Origin: an uncultured Faecalibacterium sp.
GTDB lineage: Bacteria > Bacillota > Clostridia > Oscillospirales > Ruminococcaceae
DNA: 45,811 nucleotides
Assembly (NCBI GenBank): GCA_934561485.1
Contig: CAKTGS010000005.1
Location: 1-45,811, forward strand
Direction of reading: 5' to 3'
Program-made: the position numbers and the translations under genes
Part shown: positions 16,632 through 24,918 of the stretch, in pieces
Numbering within the stretch: position 1 is the stretch's first letter
How the letters are laid out: every line of letters begins with the position of its first letter
Notes under the pieces: generated by a model
Told to the model about the DNA's origin: nothing
Databases searched by the model: none
The model's input: the letters and a program-made list of their open reading frames with translations, nothing else

Positions 16632-18032
16632 TCAGCGCTTGAAATCCACATCCATAAAGCGGGTATGGGCACCATCCCAGCCCAGCGGCACCGTGCTGGT
16701 CTCGCCGTGGCGGTTCTTGGCCACGATGCACTCGGCGGTGTCGGCGTCCACCTCAGCACCGTCCGGGTTCTGGCTGGCATAATAGGAATCGCGGTACAGG
16801 AACAGAACGCAGTCGGCATCCTGTTCGATGGAGCCGGAATCACGCAGGTCGGACAGCTGGGGCCGGTGGCTGGAGTTGTTGCCCTGCTTTTCCACTGCAC
16901 GGGACAGCTGGCTCAGCGCAATGATGGGCACGTTCATTTCCTTGGCCATGATCTTGAGGTTCCGGGTGATGGAGCTGATCTCCTGCACACGGTTCTCGGA
17001 GCGCTGGCCGGTGGTCATCAGCTGCAGATAATCGATGACGATCAGGCCCACGTTGGGTCGAGCAGGGTCCTGGTTCACCCGGCGGATCTTGGCCTTCATC
17101 TCGGTGATGGTAATGCCGGAAGTATCGTCCATATAAATCGGTGCATCGTGCAGTTTTTCCGTTGCCAGGGCCAGATACTCCCAGTCCTCGGCGCGCAGGG
17201 CACCGGTGCGAAAAGCCTGGCTGTCGATACCGGCTTCCGCCGACAGAATGCGGTTGGTCAGCTGTTCCTTGGTCATTTCCAGGCTGAAAATGGCCACCGG
17301 CACCTTTTGCTGCATGGCTACGCGGGTGGCAATGTTCAGCGCAAAACTGGTTTTGCCCATACCGGGGCGGGCAGCCAGAATGATCAGGTCGCCGCGGCCC
17401 AGGCCGGTCAGCACCGTATCCAGCAGGCGGAACCCGGTGGGAATGCCCTTGTACTTGTCGGCATCCGGGCCGCTGATCTTCTGCAGGTTGGTCAGGGTCT
17501 CCACCATGCTGGAAGAAAGCGGCGTCAATGCGCTGGAATCCCGCCCGGAGCGGATCTCGTAAATGCGCTGCTCGGCGTTTTCCAGCAGCAGGTCTGCGTC
17601 CGGCTCATCGTTTGCGTCCTGTAGAATGTCCTTGGCCACATCCATCAGCTGGCGCACCTGGTATTTTTCCTGCACGATCTGGGCGTAAGCCTTTACATTG
17701 GAGATGCTGGGCACCGTTTCGGCCAGGCCGGTCAGGTACACCTTGGCCTCGTCCGCACTGGGGAACACGCCATCTGAGATCACGGCGTCCAGCAGGGTGA
17801 CAAAGTCGATGGTCTGATCGTTGGTGAACAGGCGCAGCATCTCGGAGTAGATCTGCGCGTTCTGCCGGGTGTAGAACATCTCCGGCCGGATGATCTCTAC
17901 CAGGTCGGTGAGGGTGTCGGGCTTGAGCAGCACTGCGCCCAGAACGCTCTGTTCGGCCTGCATGTTGAACGGCTGGTTGATGCCTACGCTCTCCAGATTC
18001 AGTTCATTGGAATAATGTCGTTCGTTCGGCAT
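16632..18032 (-). CDS. dnaB: Replicative DNA helicase DnaB
   Basis: A 466-residue hexameric 5'-3' helicase of the replication fork. The N-terminal helical domain starts at QPFNMQAEQSVLGAVLLKPD. The RecA-like domain has Walker A ARPGMGKTSFALN, Walker B LIVIDYLQLM and the DLRDSGSIEQDADCVLFLYR region. The start has AAGGAT about 9 nt upstream. It lies after rplI, the order usual in Firmicutes, but a strong terminator separates the two. Confidence 0.97.
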   Translation of the reverse strand: MPNERHYSNELNLESVGINQPFNMQAEQSVLGAVLLKPDTLTDLVEIIRPEMFYTRQNAQIYSEMLRLFTNDQTIDFVTLLDAVISDGVFPSADEAKVYLTGLAETVPSISNVKAYAQIVQEKYQVRQLMDVAKDILQDANDEPDADLLLENAEQRIYEIRSGRDSSALTPLSSSMVETLTNLQKISGPDADKYKGIPTGFRLLDTVLTGLGRGDLIILAARPGMGKTSFALNIATRVAMQQKVPVAIFSLEMTKEQLTNRILSAEAGIDSQAFRTGALRAEDWEYLALATEKLHDAPIYMDDTSGITITEMKAKIRRVNQDPARPNVGLIVIDYLQLMTTGQRSENRVQEISSITRNLKIMAKEMNVPIIALSQLSRAVEKQGNNSSHRPQLSDLRDSGSIEQDADCVLFLYRDSYYASQNPDGAEVDADTAECIVAKNRHGETSTVPLGWDGAHTRFMDVDFKR

Positions 18033-18065
18033 GGTCTTTATCCTTATGCATTATTTGCTGAAAAG

Positions 18066-18096
18066 CCAAAAAGCGCCCCCTGCCATGAGGGGGCGC
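18066..18096 (-). terminator. Intrinsic terminator between rplI and dnaB
   Basis: Minus-strand 9-bp perfect GC stem (18088-18096 with 18073-18081), six-base loop, then five T and a T-rich tail. No convincing promoter was found between it and dnaB, so dnaB expression may depend on partial read-through. Confidence 0.88.
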
Positions 18097-18118
18097 AGAC
18101 AGGCTATGGGGGGTCTGA

Positions 18119-18574
18119 TCAGGCCTGTTCCACTTCCACCTGGATCTTGAAGGACGCAGCTACGCCCACATGCAGGCGCACCTTGGCGTTGAACACACCG
18201 GCATCCTTGATATCCTTGGTTTCCAGCTCGATTTTTTTCTTGTCGATGGGGGCACCGGCCAGCACGGCCAGCGCTTCGGCTACTTCCTTGCCGGTCACCT
18301 TGCCGTGCAGACGGCCGGATGCGCCGCCCTTGGCCTTGATGACCACGGTCTTGCCCTCGATCTTGGCAGCCAGTGCCTTGGCAGCAGCCACGGTCTCAGC
18401 CTCGTGGAAGTCGGCAGCAGCTTCCTTGCTGCGGGCCACGTTCACAGCGCTGGCATCGGCCACAGCCGCCAGCTTGCGCGGGAACAGATAGTTGCGGGCA
18501 TAGCCGTCCGAGACCTCGTGGATCTCGTCCTTTTTGCCAATGCCCTTGATATCCTGCTTGAGAATCACTTTCAT
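18119..18574 (-). CDS. rplI: 50S ribosomal protein L9
   Basis: A 151-residue ribosomal protein that binds domain V of 23S rRNA and protrudes from the L1 stalk region. The N-terminal domain [18 protein letters not shown]...[12 protein letters not shown] is diagnostic. A long Ala/Lys-rich connecting helix and a compact C-terminal domain ([12 protein letters not shown]) follow. The ATG is preceded by GTGAGGGA. A small ACCGG-TTTT-CCGGT hairpin lies about 20 nt upstream of the ATG. Confidence 0.97.
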   Translation of the reverse strand: MKVILKQDIKGIGKKDEIHEVSDGYARNYLFPRKLAAVADASAVNVARSKEAAADFHEAETVAAAKALAAKIEGKTVVIKAKGGASGRLHGKVTGKEVAEALAVLAGAPIDKKKIELETKDIKDAGVFNAKVRLHVGVAASFKIQVEVEQA

Positions 18575-18624
18575 GTTTATCCCTCACTTTTCACCGGAAA
18601 ACCGGTGCAGTTCTTGTAGTTTAT

Positions 18625-18653
18625 AGTATAGCGCATTTGTCGCTTTTGAGCAA
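18625..18653 (-). promoter_or_regulatory. sigmaA promoter of rplI
   Basis: Minus-strand TTGCTC (18648-18653), a 17-base spacer and TATACT (18625-18630), about 50 nt upstream of rplI. It probably drives the whole rplI-dnaB-tilS-hpt-ftsH-zinc-ribbon run apart from internal termination. Confidence 0.82.
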
Positions 18654-18669
18654 GAGGAAGCGCCTGACC

Positions 18670-18794
18670 ATTTAAAATGGCCGCCGCTTTGCTCTGGCCA
18701 TTTTCAGCGGAAATTTTATTTTTAACTTGTAAATCAGAAAAATCTGCGGATTTTTCTGATTTACTTTTTCACGGGAGAGGTCGTAACAGCAAAC
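18670..18794 (+). repeat. Two-hairpin structured repeat, copy 1
   Basis: About 125 nt that recur at 39747-39872. Hairpin 1 is 9 bp (18674-18682 with 18696-18704). A conserved AT-rich linker follows, then hairpin 2, a perfect 16-bp stem (18729-18744 with 18749-18764) capped by C(TGCG)G and followed by five T. The sense is taken as + because TGCG is a UNCG-type tetraloop and the T run follows the stem only on this strand. Flanking genes (rplI and glf) both run leftward, so this copy would be transcribed on its own or act against antisense transcription. Confidence 0.8.
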
Positions 18795-19071
18795 AGCATT
18801 TGCTGCTGTCGGCCTGTGACCGTCGCGCAGCGACTTCAAATCGGAGAAGCGAGAAAAAAGCGTTAAGCGCAGCGGCTAGCTTTTTTCCGGTTCGACTTCT
18901 TCTTTGGGATCATCAAGGGCGAGCAGCCCTTGATTCGTGGGTCCAGCGCGTCGAAATCGCTGGTGGTTTTCTGGTTCTCTTTTGCCATCAAAAGAGAACA
19001 TCCCCGGCGGAAATGCTGTTGGCAAAAGCCATCAAAATCTGCTCCACTCGAAAACGCTCTTGCAGGAAGCA
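18795..19071. other. Gene-free stretch with a chain of hairpins
   Basis: With 18575-18794 this completes a 497-base gap between rplI and glf. Successive inverted repeats are: 18854-18861/18879-18886 (8 bp), 18912-18920/18926-18934 (9 bp, loop GAGCA), 18943-18948/18958-18963 (6 bp) and 18974-18984/18989-18999 (11 bp, loop CCAT). No open frame has a ribosome site. It may be a structured RNA, an extended terminator region for glf, or the remains of a dispersed repeat. Confidence 0.5.
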
Positions 19072-20175
19072 TTACTCCAGCTCTTTTGCCGCCACGCTCA
19101 GCGCCGCCTCGATGACCTTGTCCATATCGTAGTACTTGTACTCGCCCAGGCGGCCGCCGAAGATCACATTCTGCTCGGCATCGGCCAGCTTCTTGTACTC
19201 GGCGTACAGGGCGCCGTTCTTTTCGTCATTGACGGGGTAGTACGGCTCATCGCCCTTTTTCCACTCAGCGCTGTACTCGCGGCTGATGACCGTTTTGGGC
19301 TGGGTGCCAAATTCAAAGTGCTTGTGCTCAATGATGCGGGTGTAGGGGGTCTCGGCATCGGTGTAGTTCACCACGGCGTTGCCCTGGTAATTGTCGGTGT
19401 CCAGCACCTCGGTCTCAAAACGGACGCTGCGGTACTGCAGGGCACCCAGCTTGTAATCAAAGTAGGCGTCCACCGGGCCGGTGTAAACCACCTTTTCGGC
19501 CAGAGCGTTCAGTGCTTCACGGTCCGCCAGGTAGTCCACGCCCAGGCGCACCTCCGTGTCGCCCAGCATTTTTTCCACCATGGCAGTGTAGCCGCCGTTG
19601 GGGATGCCCTGATACAGTGCATTGAAGTAGTTGTCATCGTAGGTGAAGCGCACCGGCAGGCGCTTGATGATAAAGGCCGGCAGCTCGGTGCAGGGGCGGC
19701 CCCACTGCTTGCCGGTGTAGCCCTTGACGAGCTTTTCGTAAATGTCGGTGCCCACCAGGCTGATGGCCTGCTCTTCCAGGTTTTGCGGGTCGGTAATGCC
19801 GGCCTCTGCCTTCTGCTGCTCGATCTTGGCCTTGGCCTCGGCCGGGGTCACCACGCCCCACATCTTGTTAAAGGTGTTCATGTTGAAGGGCAGGTTGTAG
19901 ATCTCGCCATGGTAGTTGGCCACCGGGCTGTTGGTATAGCGGTTGAACTCTGCAAACTGGTTCACATACTGCCACACAGCCTTGTTGTTGGTGTGGAAGA
20001 TGTGGGCACCGTAGCGGTGCACATTGATGCCTTCCACAGGCTCGGTGTAAATGTTGCCGGCAATGTGGTTGCGCTTGTCGATGACAAGGCACTTTTTGCC
20101 GGCCTTTTTGGCTTCGTGTGCAAACACGGCACCGTACAGGCCTGCGCCTACGATCAGATAATCATACTGTTTCAT
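19072..20175 (-). CDS. glf: UDP-galactopyranose mutase
   Basis: A 367-residue flavoenzyme that converts UDP-galactopyranose to UDP-galactofuranose, the donor for galactofuranose-containing surface polysaccharides. The FAD-binding N-terminus is YDYLIVGAGLYGAVFAHEAK. HIAGNIYTEPVEGINVHRYGAHIFHT, GKQWGRPCTELP, TYDDNYFNALYQGIPNGGYTAM and FGGRLGEYKYYDMD are family segments. The ATG at 20175 follows AAAGGG; a TTG eight codons earlier touches the gdpP stop. No glycosyltransferases lie next to it, unusual for a gene normally found in polysaccharide clusters. Confidence 0.96.
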   Translation of the reverse strand: MKQYDYLIVGAGLYGAVFAHEAKKAGKKCLVIDKRNHIAGNIYTEPVEGINVHRYGAHIFHTNNKAVWQYVNQFAEFNRYTNSPVANYHGEIYNLPFNMNTFNKMWGVVTPAEAKAKIEQQKAEAGITDPQNLEEQAISLVGTDIYEKLVKGYTGKQWGRPCTELPAFIIKRLPVRFTYDDNYFNALYQGIPNGGYTAMVEKMLGDTEVRLGVDYLADREALNALAEKVVYTGPVDAYFDYKLGALQYRSVRFETEVLDTDNYQGNAVVNYTDAETPYTRIIEHKHFEFGTQPKTVISREYSAEWKKGDEPYYPVNDEKNGALYAEYKKLADAEQNVIFGGRLGEYKYYDMDKVIEAALSVAAKELE

Positions 20176-20195
20176 CTTCAAAACCCTTTCTGTGT

Positions 20196-22175
20196 TCAAG
20201 CATCCTCGACTGCGCTCTTTTTTTGCGATGCCCAGTACTGGTCAATCGCAGACTCAATGCGGGCGCGTGCCGCCTGCGGGGTAATATGTTTGAGCTGTAC
20301 CGCCGCCATGGTCTGATGGCCGCCGCCGCCCATGGATTCCATAATGATCTGTACGTTCACAGCGCCCAGGCTGCGGGCCGAGATATTCACCCCGGTGCCC
20401 ACCTGTACCGCCACAAAGCTGGCATCCACGTTCTGAATGGTCAGCAGGTCGTTGGCAGCCTGCGCCACCGCCACCCGGGCTTCGGGTGCCACCTCACTGC
20501 CCACCGAAATGGCACAGTTCTTGTACATCTGTGCCGCTTCCACCAGGGCCGCCTTGGCATTGTACTCCACCATGGTCACATCAAACAGCTGGCGCACCCG
20601 CTCCGTCTCGGCACCGTAGCGGCGCAGAGCTGCCGCCGCTTCAAAGGTGCGCACACCGGTATGCAGGGTAAAATCGCGGGTATCCAGCATAATGCCGGAC
20701 AGCAGGCCCTCGGCCTCCACGCGGTTGGGCTTGTCATCCCGCTCACCCACGTACTGCAAAAGCTCGGTGACCAGCTCGCTGGCCGAAGAGGAATACGGCT
20801 CGTGGCAGACCAGCGCCGGGTTCTCGATGTACCCCACGCCCTTGCGGTGATGGTCAATGACAGCCACCTTGCCACATTTTTCCAGAATGTCCTTGCTTTC
20901 CACCAGGCCTACCTGGTATGTATCCACTACGATGCACAGCGTCCGTTTGGAGATGATGGGCAGTGCATCCTTCGGGTCAATAAAATCATCCTTCTGGCCC
21001 GCTTTGCACAAAGCATCGATCAGGCTGCCCGCCAGGGTGGCGTCCCGCCGGACGGCGATCACTGCCGGAACATCGCAGATCTTGCAAATGCGCAGTACAC
21101 CCTCGGCAGAGCCAATGGCGTCCAGATCGCTCATGCGGTGACCCATGATGACCACATGGTCCGCTTCCTTGATCAGCTTGACCAGCTGATCCGCCACGAT
21201 GCGGCTGCGCACCTTGCTGCGCTTTTCCACGCCGTGGCTCACACCGCCGTAAAAGGTAAAGCCGTCCGGCGTCATTTCGGCCGCCTGGTCACCGCCGCGC
21301 CCCTGCGCCATATCCAGCGCCTGCACGGCCATATCCTGGGCTTCCCGCAGGGTCTTGGCTCCGCGCCCGATGCCGATGGACAGCGACAGATTCACGCTGG
21401 GGTCCAAGGAACGGATCTTGTCCAGCACATCGTAGCCGCGTTTGGCAAACTGCTCCAGCTGGCGCTCTTCCACCACAGCAATGTAGCGGCCGCTGGCCAC
21501 ACGGCGCAGAAAGCCGCTGCCCCGGCCGATCATATCTTCCAGAATGCGGTTGATGCCCTCCAGCAGGCGGGCACGCTCGCTGTCCAGCATGTCGCCGAAC
21601 ACATCATCGTAGCCGTCCACCAGGAACACCAGGTACCCCGGGCGGCTGGCCTTATACTCCGCTTCCACCCGGCGCAGCGCAGTCTCTTCGTTCAGCACCA
21701 GCAGGGTCATGCTCTCGGCATTGCCGGGCACCGTGGAGCTGTGCACGCTCCAGGCACCCTCTGCCAGGGTCAGCAGCTGGCCCGCCTGGGTGCGGCACTG
21801 CTGCAGGTCCAGCCCGGGCAGCACCTTTTGCACCCGGCTGGTCAGCAGGTCGGTGCCGCCCAGAATGCGGGTGCGGAACTGCGCGTTGTACCACAGCACC
21901 GTCTCGCCGGAAAGCATGGCCGCCGGCTGCGAGAGCGGTTCCAGGCTGAATTTTGTTTTGGATTTTTCAAAGGTTCCGCCGCACATCCAGCGAGCCACCC
22001 AGCGGCGCAGCCGATAGCGGAACGCCGCCATGCAGATGCCCCACGCCACCACCAGTGCCAGCAGCACCGGCCAGATGCTGGGCCGCTGGATCAGCAGGAC
22101 CAGCGTGAGCAGGGCGCAAAGCACCGCCAGCGCTGCGGTCAGCATCTCCATGGTCCATCTTGGTTTCTGTTTCAT
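20196..22175 (-). CDS. gdpP: Cyclic-di-AMP phosphodiesterase GdpP
   Basis: A 659-residue membrane enzyme that hydrolyses c-di-AMP to pApA and so controls osmotic balance and wall stress responses. Two membrane helices lie near residues 9-52. A PAS-like region follows, then a degenerate GGDEF-like domain (GYLVFLVDGYDDVFGDM...SIGIGRGAKTLREAQDMA). The catalytic DHH part has GHRMSDLDAIGSAEG, CIVVDTYQ and VAVIDHHRKG, and the DHHA1 part ends with MESMGGGGHQTMAAVQL. AGGAGG precedes the ATG. It lies between RNase J and glf in one transcript; gdpP commonly sits beside rplI/dnaB in Firmicutes, and here it is one gene away. Confidence 0.96.
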   Translation of the reverse strand: MKQKPRWTMEMLTAALAVLCALLTLVLLIQRPSIWPVLLALVVAWGICMAAFRYRLRRWVARWMCGGTFEKSKTKFSLEPLSQPAAMLSGETVLWYNAQFRTRILGGTDLLTSRVQKVLPGLDLQQCRTQAGQLLTLAEGAWSVHSSTVPGNAESMTLLVLNEETALRRVEAEYKASRPGYLVFLVDGYDDVFGDMLDSERARLLEGINRILEDMIGRGSGFLRRVASGRYIAVVEERQLEQFAKRGYDVLDKIRSLDPSVNLSLSIGIGRGAKTLREAQDMAVQALDMAQGRGGDQAAEMTPDGFTFYGGVSHGVEKRSKVRSRIVADQLVKLIKEADHVVIMGHRMSDLDAIGSAEGVLRICKICDVPAVIAVRRDATLAGSLIDALCKAGQKDDFIDPKDALPIISKRTLCIVVDTYQVGLVESKDILEKCGKVAVIDHHRKGVGYIENPALVCHEPYSSSASELVTELLQYVGERDDKPNRVEAEGLLSGIMLDTRDFTLHTGVRTFEAAAALRRYGAETERVRQLFDVTMVEYNAKAALVEAAQMYKNCAISVGSEVAPEARVAVAQAANDLLTIQNVDASFVAVQVGTGVNISARSLGAVNVQIIMESMGGGGHQTMAAVQLKHITPQAARARIESAIDQYWASQKKSAVEDA

Positions 22176-22232
22176 GAGCGTTCTGCCTCCTGGTCAAATG
22201 CTGTGCTGCCGCCCGGCGGCGGGGTGCCCGGG

Positions 22233-24050
22233 TCAGACCTCCATCAGAATGGGAAGGATCATCGGGCTGCGCTTGGTGCGCCGGTAAATATAGCTGCTCA
22301 GTGCCTCACGCACCCGGGTCTTGACGCTGTTCCAATCCCGCACGTGCTCTTCCACGCAGCGGTCCAGGGCGTTTTCCACAATGCTCTGGGCACCGTCCAT
22401 CAGGCTCTCGTTCTCACGCACGTACACAAAGCCGCGGCTCACCAGGTCTGGCCCGGCCAGCACCTTGCCGGTCTTGCTGTCCACGGTGGCCACAATGATC
22501 ACCAGGCCGTCCTCCGACAGGTGCTTGCGGTCCCGCAGGACCACATTGCCCACATCGCCCACGCCCAGGCCGTCCACCATGACGGCACCGGCGGTCACCG
22601 GCTCGCCCAGCTTGATCTCGTCCCGGCTCAGGATGACATTGGAGCCGTTCTCCGCGATCAGGATATTACTGGTGGGAATGCCCAGGCTGGCCGCCGTGAG
22701 GGCGTGCTTTTTGAGCTGTTTGTACTCGCCGTGCACCGGCAGAAAATACTTGGGGTTGGTCAGGGTGAGCATCAGCTTCTGCTCCTCCTGGCAGGCGTGG
22801 CCGGACACATGCACATCGTACATGCTCTCGTAGATCACCTCTGCGCCCAGCAGCAGCAGACCGTTGACGATCTTGGTCACGCTCTTCTCGTTGCCGGGGA
22901 TGGGGTTGGCCGAAATGATGATGAAGTCTCCGGGGCCGACCCGCACCTGGCGGTGGCTGCAGGAAGCCATACGGGAAAGCGCGCTCAGCGGCTCTCCCTG
23001 GCTGCCGGTGGTGATCAGCACCACCTGCTCCGGCGGGTACTGGTTCAGCTCGTCCACGCTGATCAGGGTGCCCTCCGGGATGTGCATATAGCCCAGTTCC
23101 TGGGCCATGGCCGTGTTGTTGACCATGCTGCGGCCGCTGAAAGCCACCTTGCGGCCATCCTCTACGGCCAGATCAATGATCTGCTGCACGCGGTAGATGT
23201 TGGACGCAAAGGTTGCAATGATGATGCGCTTGTTGCGGGCGCGGGCAAACAGGCTGCGCACACCGGCGGCCACCTTCTGCTCGGTCGCCGTAAAGCCCGG
23301 GCGCTCGGAATTGGTGGAGTCGCTCAGCAGGGCCAGCACGCCGCGCTGACCATACTCGGCCAGGGTGGCCAGGTCGGTCACGCCGCAGGCCAGCGGGGTG
23401 TAGTCGATTTTAAAGTCGCCGGTCTGGATGATGGTGCCCGCCGGGCTGTCGATGGCAAAGGCCACGGCATCCGGGATGGAGTGGTTCACATGGATCGGCT
23501 CCACGGTAAAGCAGCCCAGCTTGATCTTCTGTTTGGGGGTGATCTCCACAAATTTGGTCTTGCCTGCCAGGCCGAACTCTTCCAGCTTGTTCTTGATCAG
23601 GCCGCAGGTCAGGCGGGTGCCGTAAATAGGCAGGTCGATCTTCTGCAGCAGATACGGAATGCTGCCGATGTGGTCCTCGTGGCCGTGGGTGATGAGCAGG
23701 CCCTTGATCCGGTCCTTGTTCTGCACCACAAAGGCAAAATCCGGAATCACCATGTCCACGCCGTACATGTCGCTGTCCGGGAACACCAGGCCGCAGTCCA
23801 CAATGATCATGTCGCCGTTGCACTCGTACACTGTCATGTTCTTGCCCACTTCGCCCAGGCCGCCCAGCGGATAAATGTGGATGGGCACAGCGGCCTCCTT
23901 GGGCTGCTGCGGACGGCGGGGGCGCCGGTTATAATACGGGCGGCGGGTGGTGCGGGGGCGTTTTTCCCCTGCCGGAGCATTGGCTGCGCCGGATGCTGCA
24001 TTCTGCTTGGTTTGTGCCGCTTCGCGGGTGTTTTCTTTTGTCTGAGCCAT
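22233..24050 (-). CDS. rnj: Ribonuclease J
   Basis: A 605-residue metallo-beta-lactamase/beta-CASP nuclease with endonuclease and 5'-3' exonuclease activity, central to mRNA decay and rRNA maturation in Firmicutes. The zinc site is THGHEDHIGSIPYLL, with further ligands in HVNHSIPDA and HVSGHACQEEQ. The C-terminal domain ends in RTKRSPMILPILMEV. The ATG at 24050 follows GGAGG by 6 nt. The first 55 residues are an extra Arg/Pro/Gln-rich basic tail absent from the shorter classical enzyme, likely an RNA-binding extension. First gene of the rnj-gdpP-glf transcript. Confidence 0.96.
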   Translation of the reverse strand: MAQTKENTREAAQTKQNAASGAANAPAGEKRPRTTRRPYYNRRPRRPQQPKEAAVPIHIYPLGGLGEVGKNMTVYECNGDMIIVDCGLVFPDSDMYGVDMVIPDFAFVVQNKDRIKGLLITHGHEDHIGSIPYLLQKIDLPIYGTRLTCGLIKNKLEEFGLAGKTKFVEITPKQKIKLGCFTVEPIHVNHSIPDAVAFAIDSPAGTIIQTGDFKIDYTPLACGVTDLATLAEYGQRGVLALLSDSTNSERPGFTATEQKVAAGVRSLFARARNKRIIIATFASNIYRVQQIIDLAVEDGRKVAFSGRSMVNNTAMAQELGYMHIPEGTLISVDELNQYPPEQVVLITTGSQGEPLSALSRMASCSHRQVRVGPGDFIIISANPIPGNEKSVTKIVNGLLLLGAEVIYESMYDVHVSGHACQEEQKLMLTLTNPKYFLPVHGEYKQLKKHALTAASLGIPTSNILIAENGSNVILSRDEIKLGEPVTAGAVMVDGLGVGDVGNVVLRDRKHLSEDGLVIIVATVDSKTGKVLAGPDLVSRGFVYVRENESLMDGAQSIVENALDRCVEEHVRDWNSVKTRVREALSSYIYRRTKRSPMILPILMEV

Positions 24051-24316
24051 TCTTGACCTCCAAAATAATAATGGCAGCGCCCGCCGTTCCCCTGCCGGGG
24101 CCAGCTGCGCTTTGCACGGGGAAGCACCTTGAACCAATCGCATCGGCTCCCCTTGGATGCACCGTATAGAATTTTTTTGTCAGCGTGCTTTTTGCACGGC
24201 TGTTTGTTCCGTAAGAATCTGTCTGCCCGTACCAGTCCATCTGCTCGATGCGACCGCGGCTTTTCTGCGGGAACCCCTGAGCGCACGCCTATGGTGCGCC
24301 CCTATACGCATTTTGT
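24051..24316 (-). promoter_or_regulatory. Long 5' leader of RNase J
   Basis: From the predicted start near 24316 to the rnj ATG the leader is about 265 nt. It contains a GCGCAC/GTGCGC hairpin, a GTGC-AAAAA-GCAC hairpin, and a GC-rich structure (24074-24078 with 24104-24108, inner CCCC-GGCA-GGGG) just upstream of the ribosome site. No known riboswitch signature was recognised. Confidence 0.5.
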
Positions 24317-24323
24317 TACAACA

Positions 24324-24352
24324 AGTATAGTATTTCCCGGCCTTTTTGTCAA
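24324..24352 (-). promoter_or_regulatory. sigmaA promoter of rnj-gdpP-glf
   Basis: Minus-strand TTGACA (24347-24352, perfect -35), a 17-base spacer and TATACT (24324-24329). One of the strongest promoters in the window. Confidence 0.92.
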
Positions 24353-24394
24353 TTCCAAGGTTTGGCAGGCAGGTCCTGCGCTATACATTGGCTC

Positions 24395-24424
24395 TTGACA
24401 TCCCAGCCAAAATGGCGCTAAATA
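24395..24424 (+). promoter_or_regulatory. Probable promoter of rnhA
   Basis: TTGACA (24395-24400) with TAAATA (24419-24424) at an 18-base spacing. The start would be about 22 nt before the rnhA ATG, giving a very short leader. It diverges from the rnj promoter. Confidence 0.6.
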
Positions 24425-24453
24425 AAGGTACTATCTTTCCAAAGGAGAACCCC

Positions 24454-24918
24454 ATGAAGCAGGTTGAAGTCTACACCGATGGTGCGTGCAGCGGCAACCC
24501 CGGCCCGGGCGGCTGGGGGGCGGTGCTGCGCTACCGTTTCAATGGCAAGGTCTACGAAAAGGAGCTGAGCGGCGGCGAGGCCAGCACCACCAACAACCGC
24601 ATGGAGCTGACCGCCTTCATCGAAGCACTGCGCCAGCTCAAGGAGCCGTGCGAGGTGCGGCTGTGCTCCGACAGCCAGTATGTGATCAACGGGCTGGAAA
24701 AGGGCTGGGCCAAAGGCTGGAAGCGCCGCGGCTGGAAAAAGTCCGATGGCTCCCCTGCCCTGAACCCGGACCTCTGGGAGCAGGCATTGCAGCAGGAAGC
24801 CCGGCACAAGATCACCTATGTCTGGGTCAAAGGCCACGCAGGCCACCCGGAAAACGAACGCTGCGACCAGCTGGCCGTGGCACAAAGCAAAGCACATGGC
24901 GGGAGGCAGGGAACATGA
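24454..24918 (+). CDS. rnhA: Ribonuclease HI
   Basis: A 154-residue nuclease that cuts RNA in RNA-DNA hybrids during replication and R-loop removal. The metal-binding residues are Asp9 ([17 protein letters not shown]), Glu51 ([13 protein letters not shown]), Asp73 ([11 protein letters not shown]) and Asp138, with His128 in [24 protein letters not shown] precedes the ATG. Length equals the E. coli type, with the basic [12 protein letters not shown] handle. Its last codons overlap the next gene by 4 nt (ATGA). Confidence 0.97.
   Translation: MKQVEVYTDGACSGNPGPGGWGAVLRYRFNGKVYEKELSGGEASTTNNRMELTAFIEALRQLKEPCEVRLCSDSQYVINGLEKGWAKGWKRRGWKKSDGSPALNPDLWEQALQQEARHKITYVWVKGHAGHPENERCDQLAVAQSKAHGGRQGT

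Noticed and set aside
18863..18988. 41-codon minus-strand frame starting MAKENQKTTSDFDALD
   Set aside because: It looks protein-like but has no ribosome site and lies across the hairpin chain; it may be a relic or part of a dispersed repeat.
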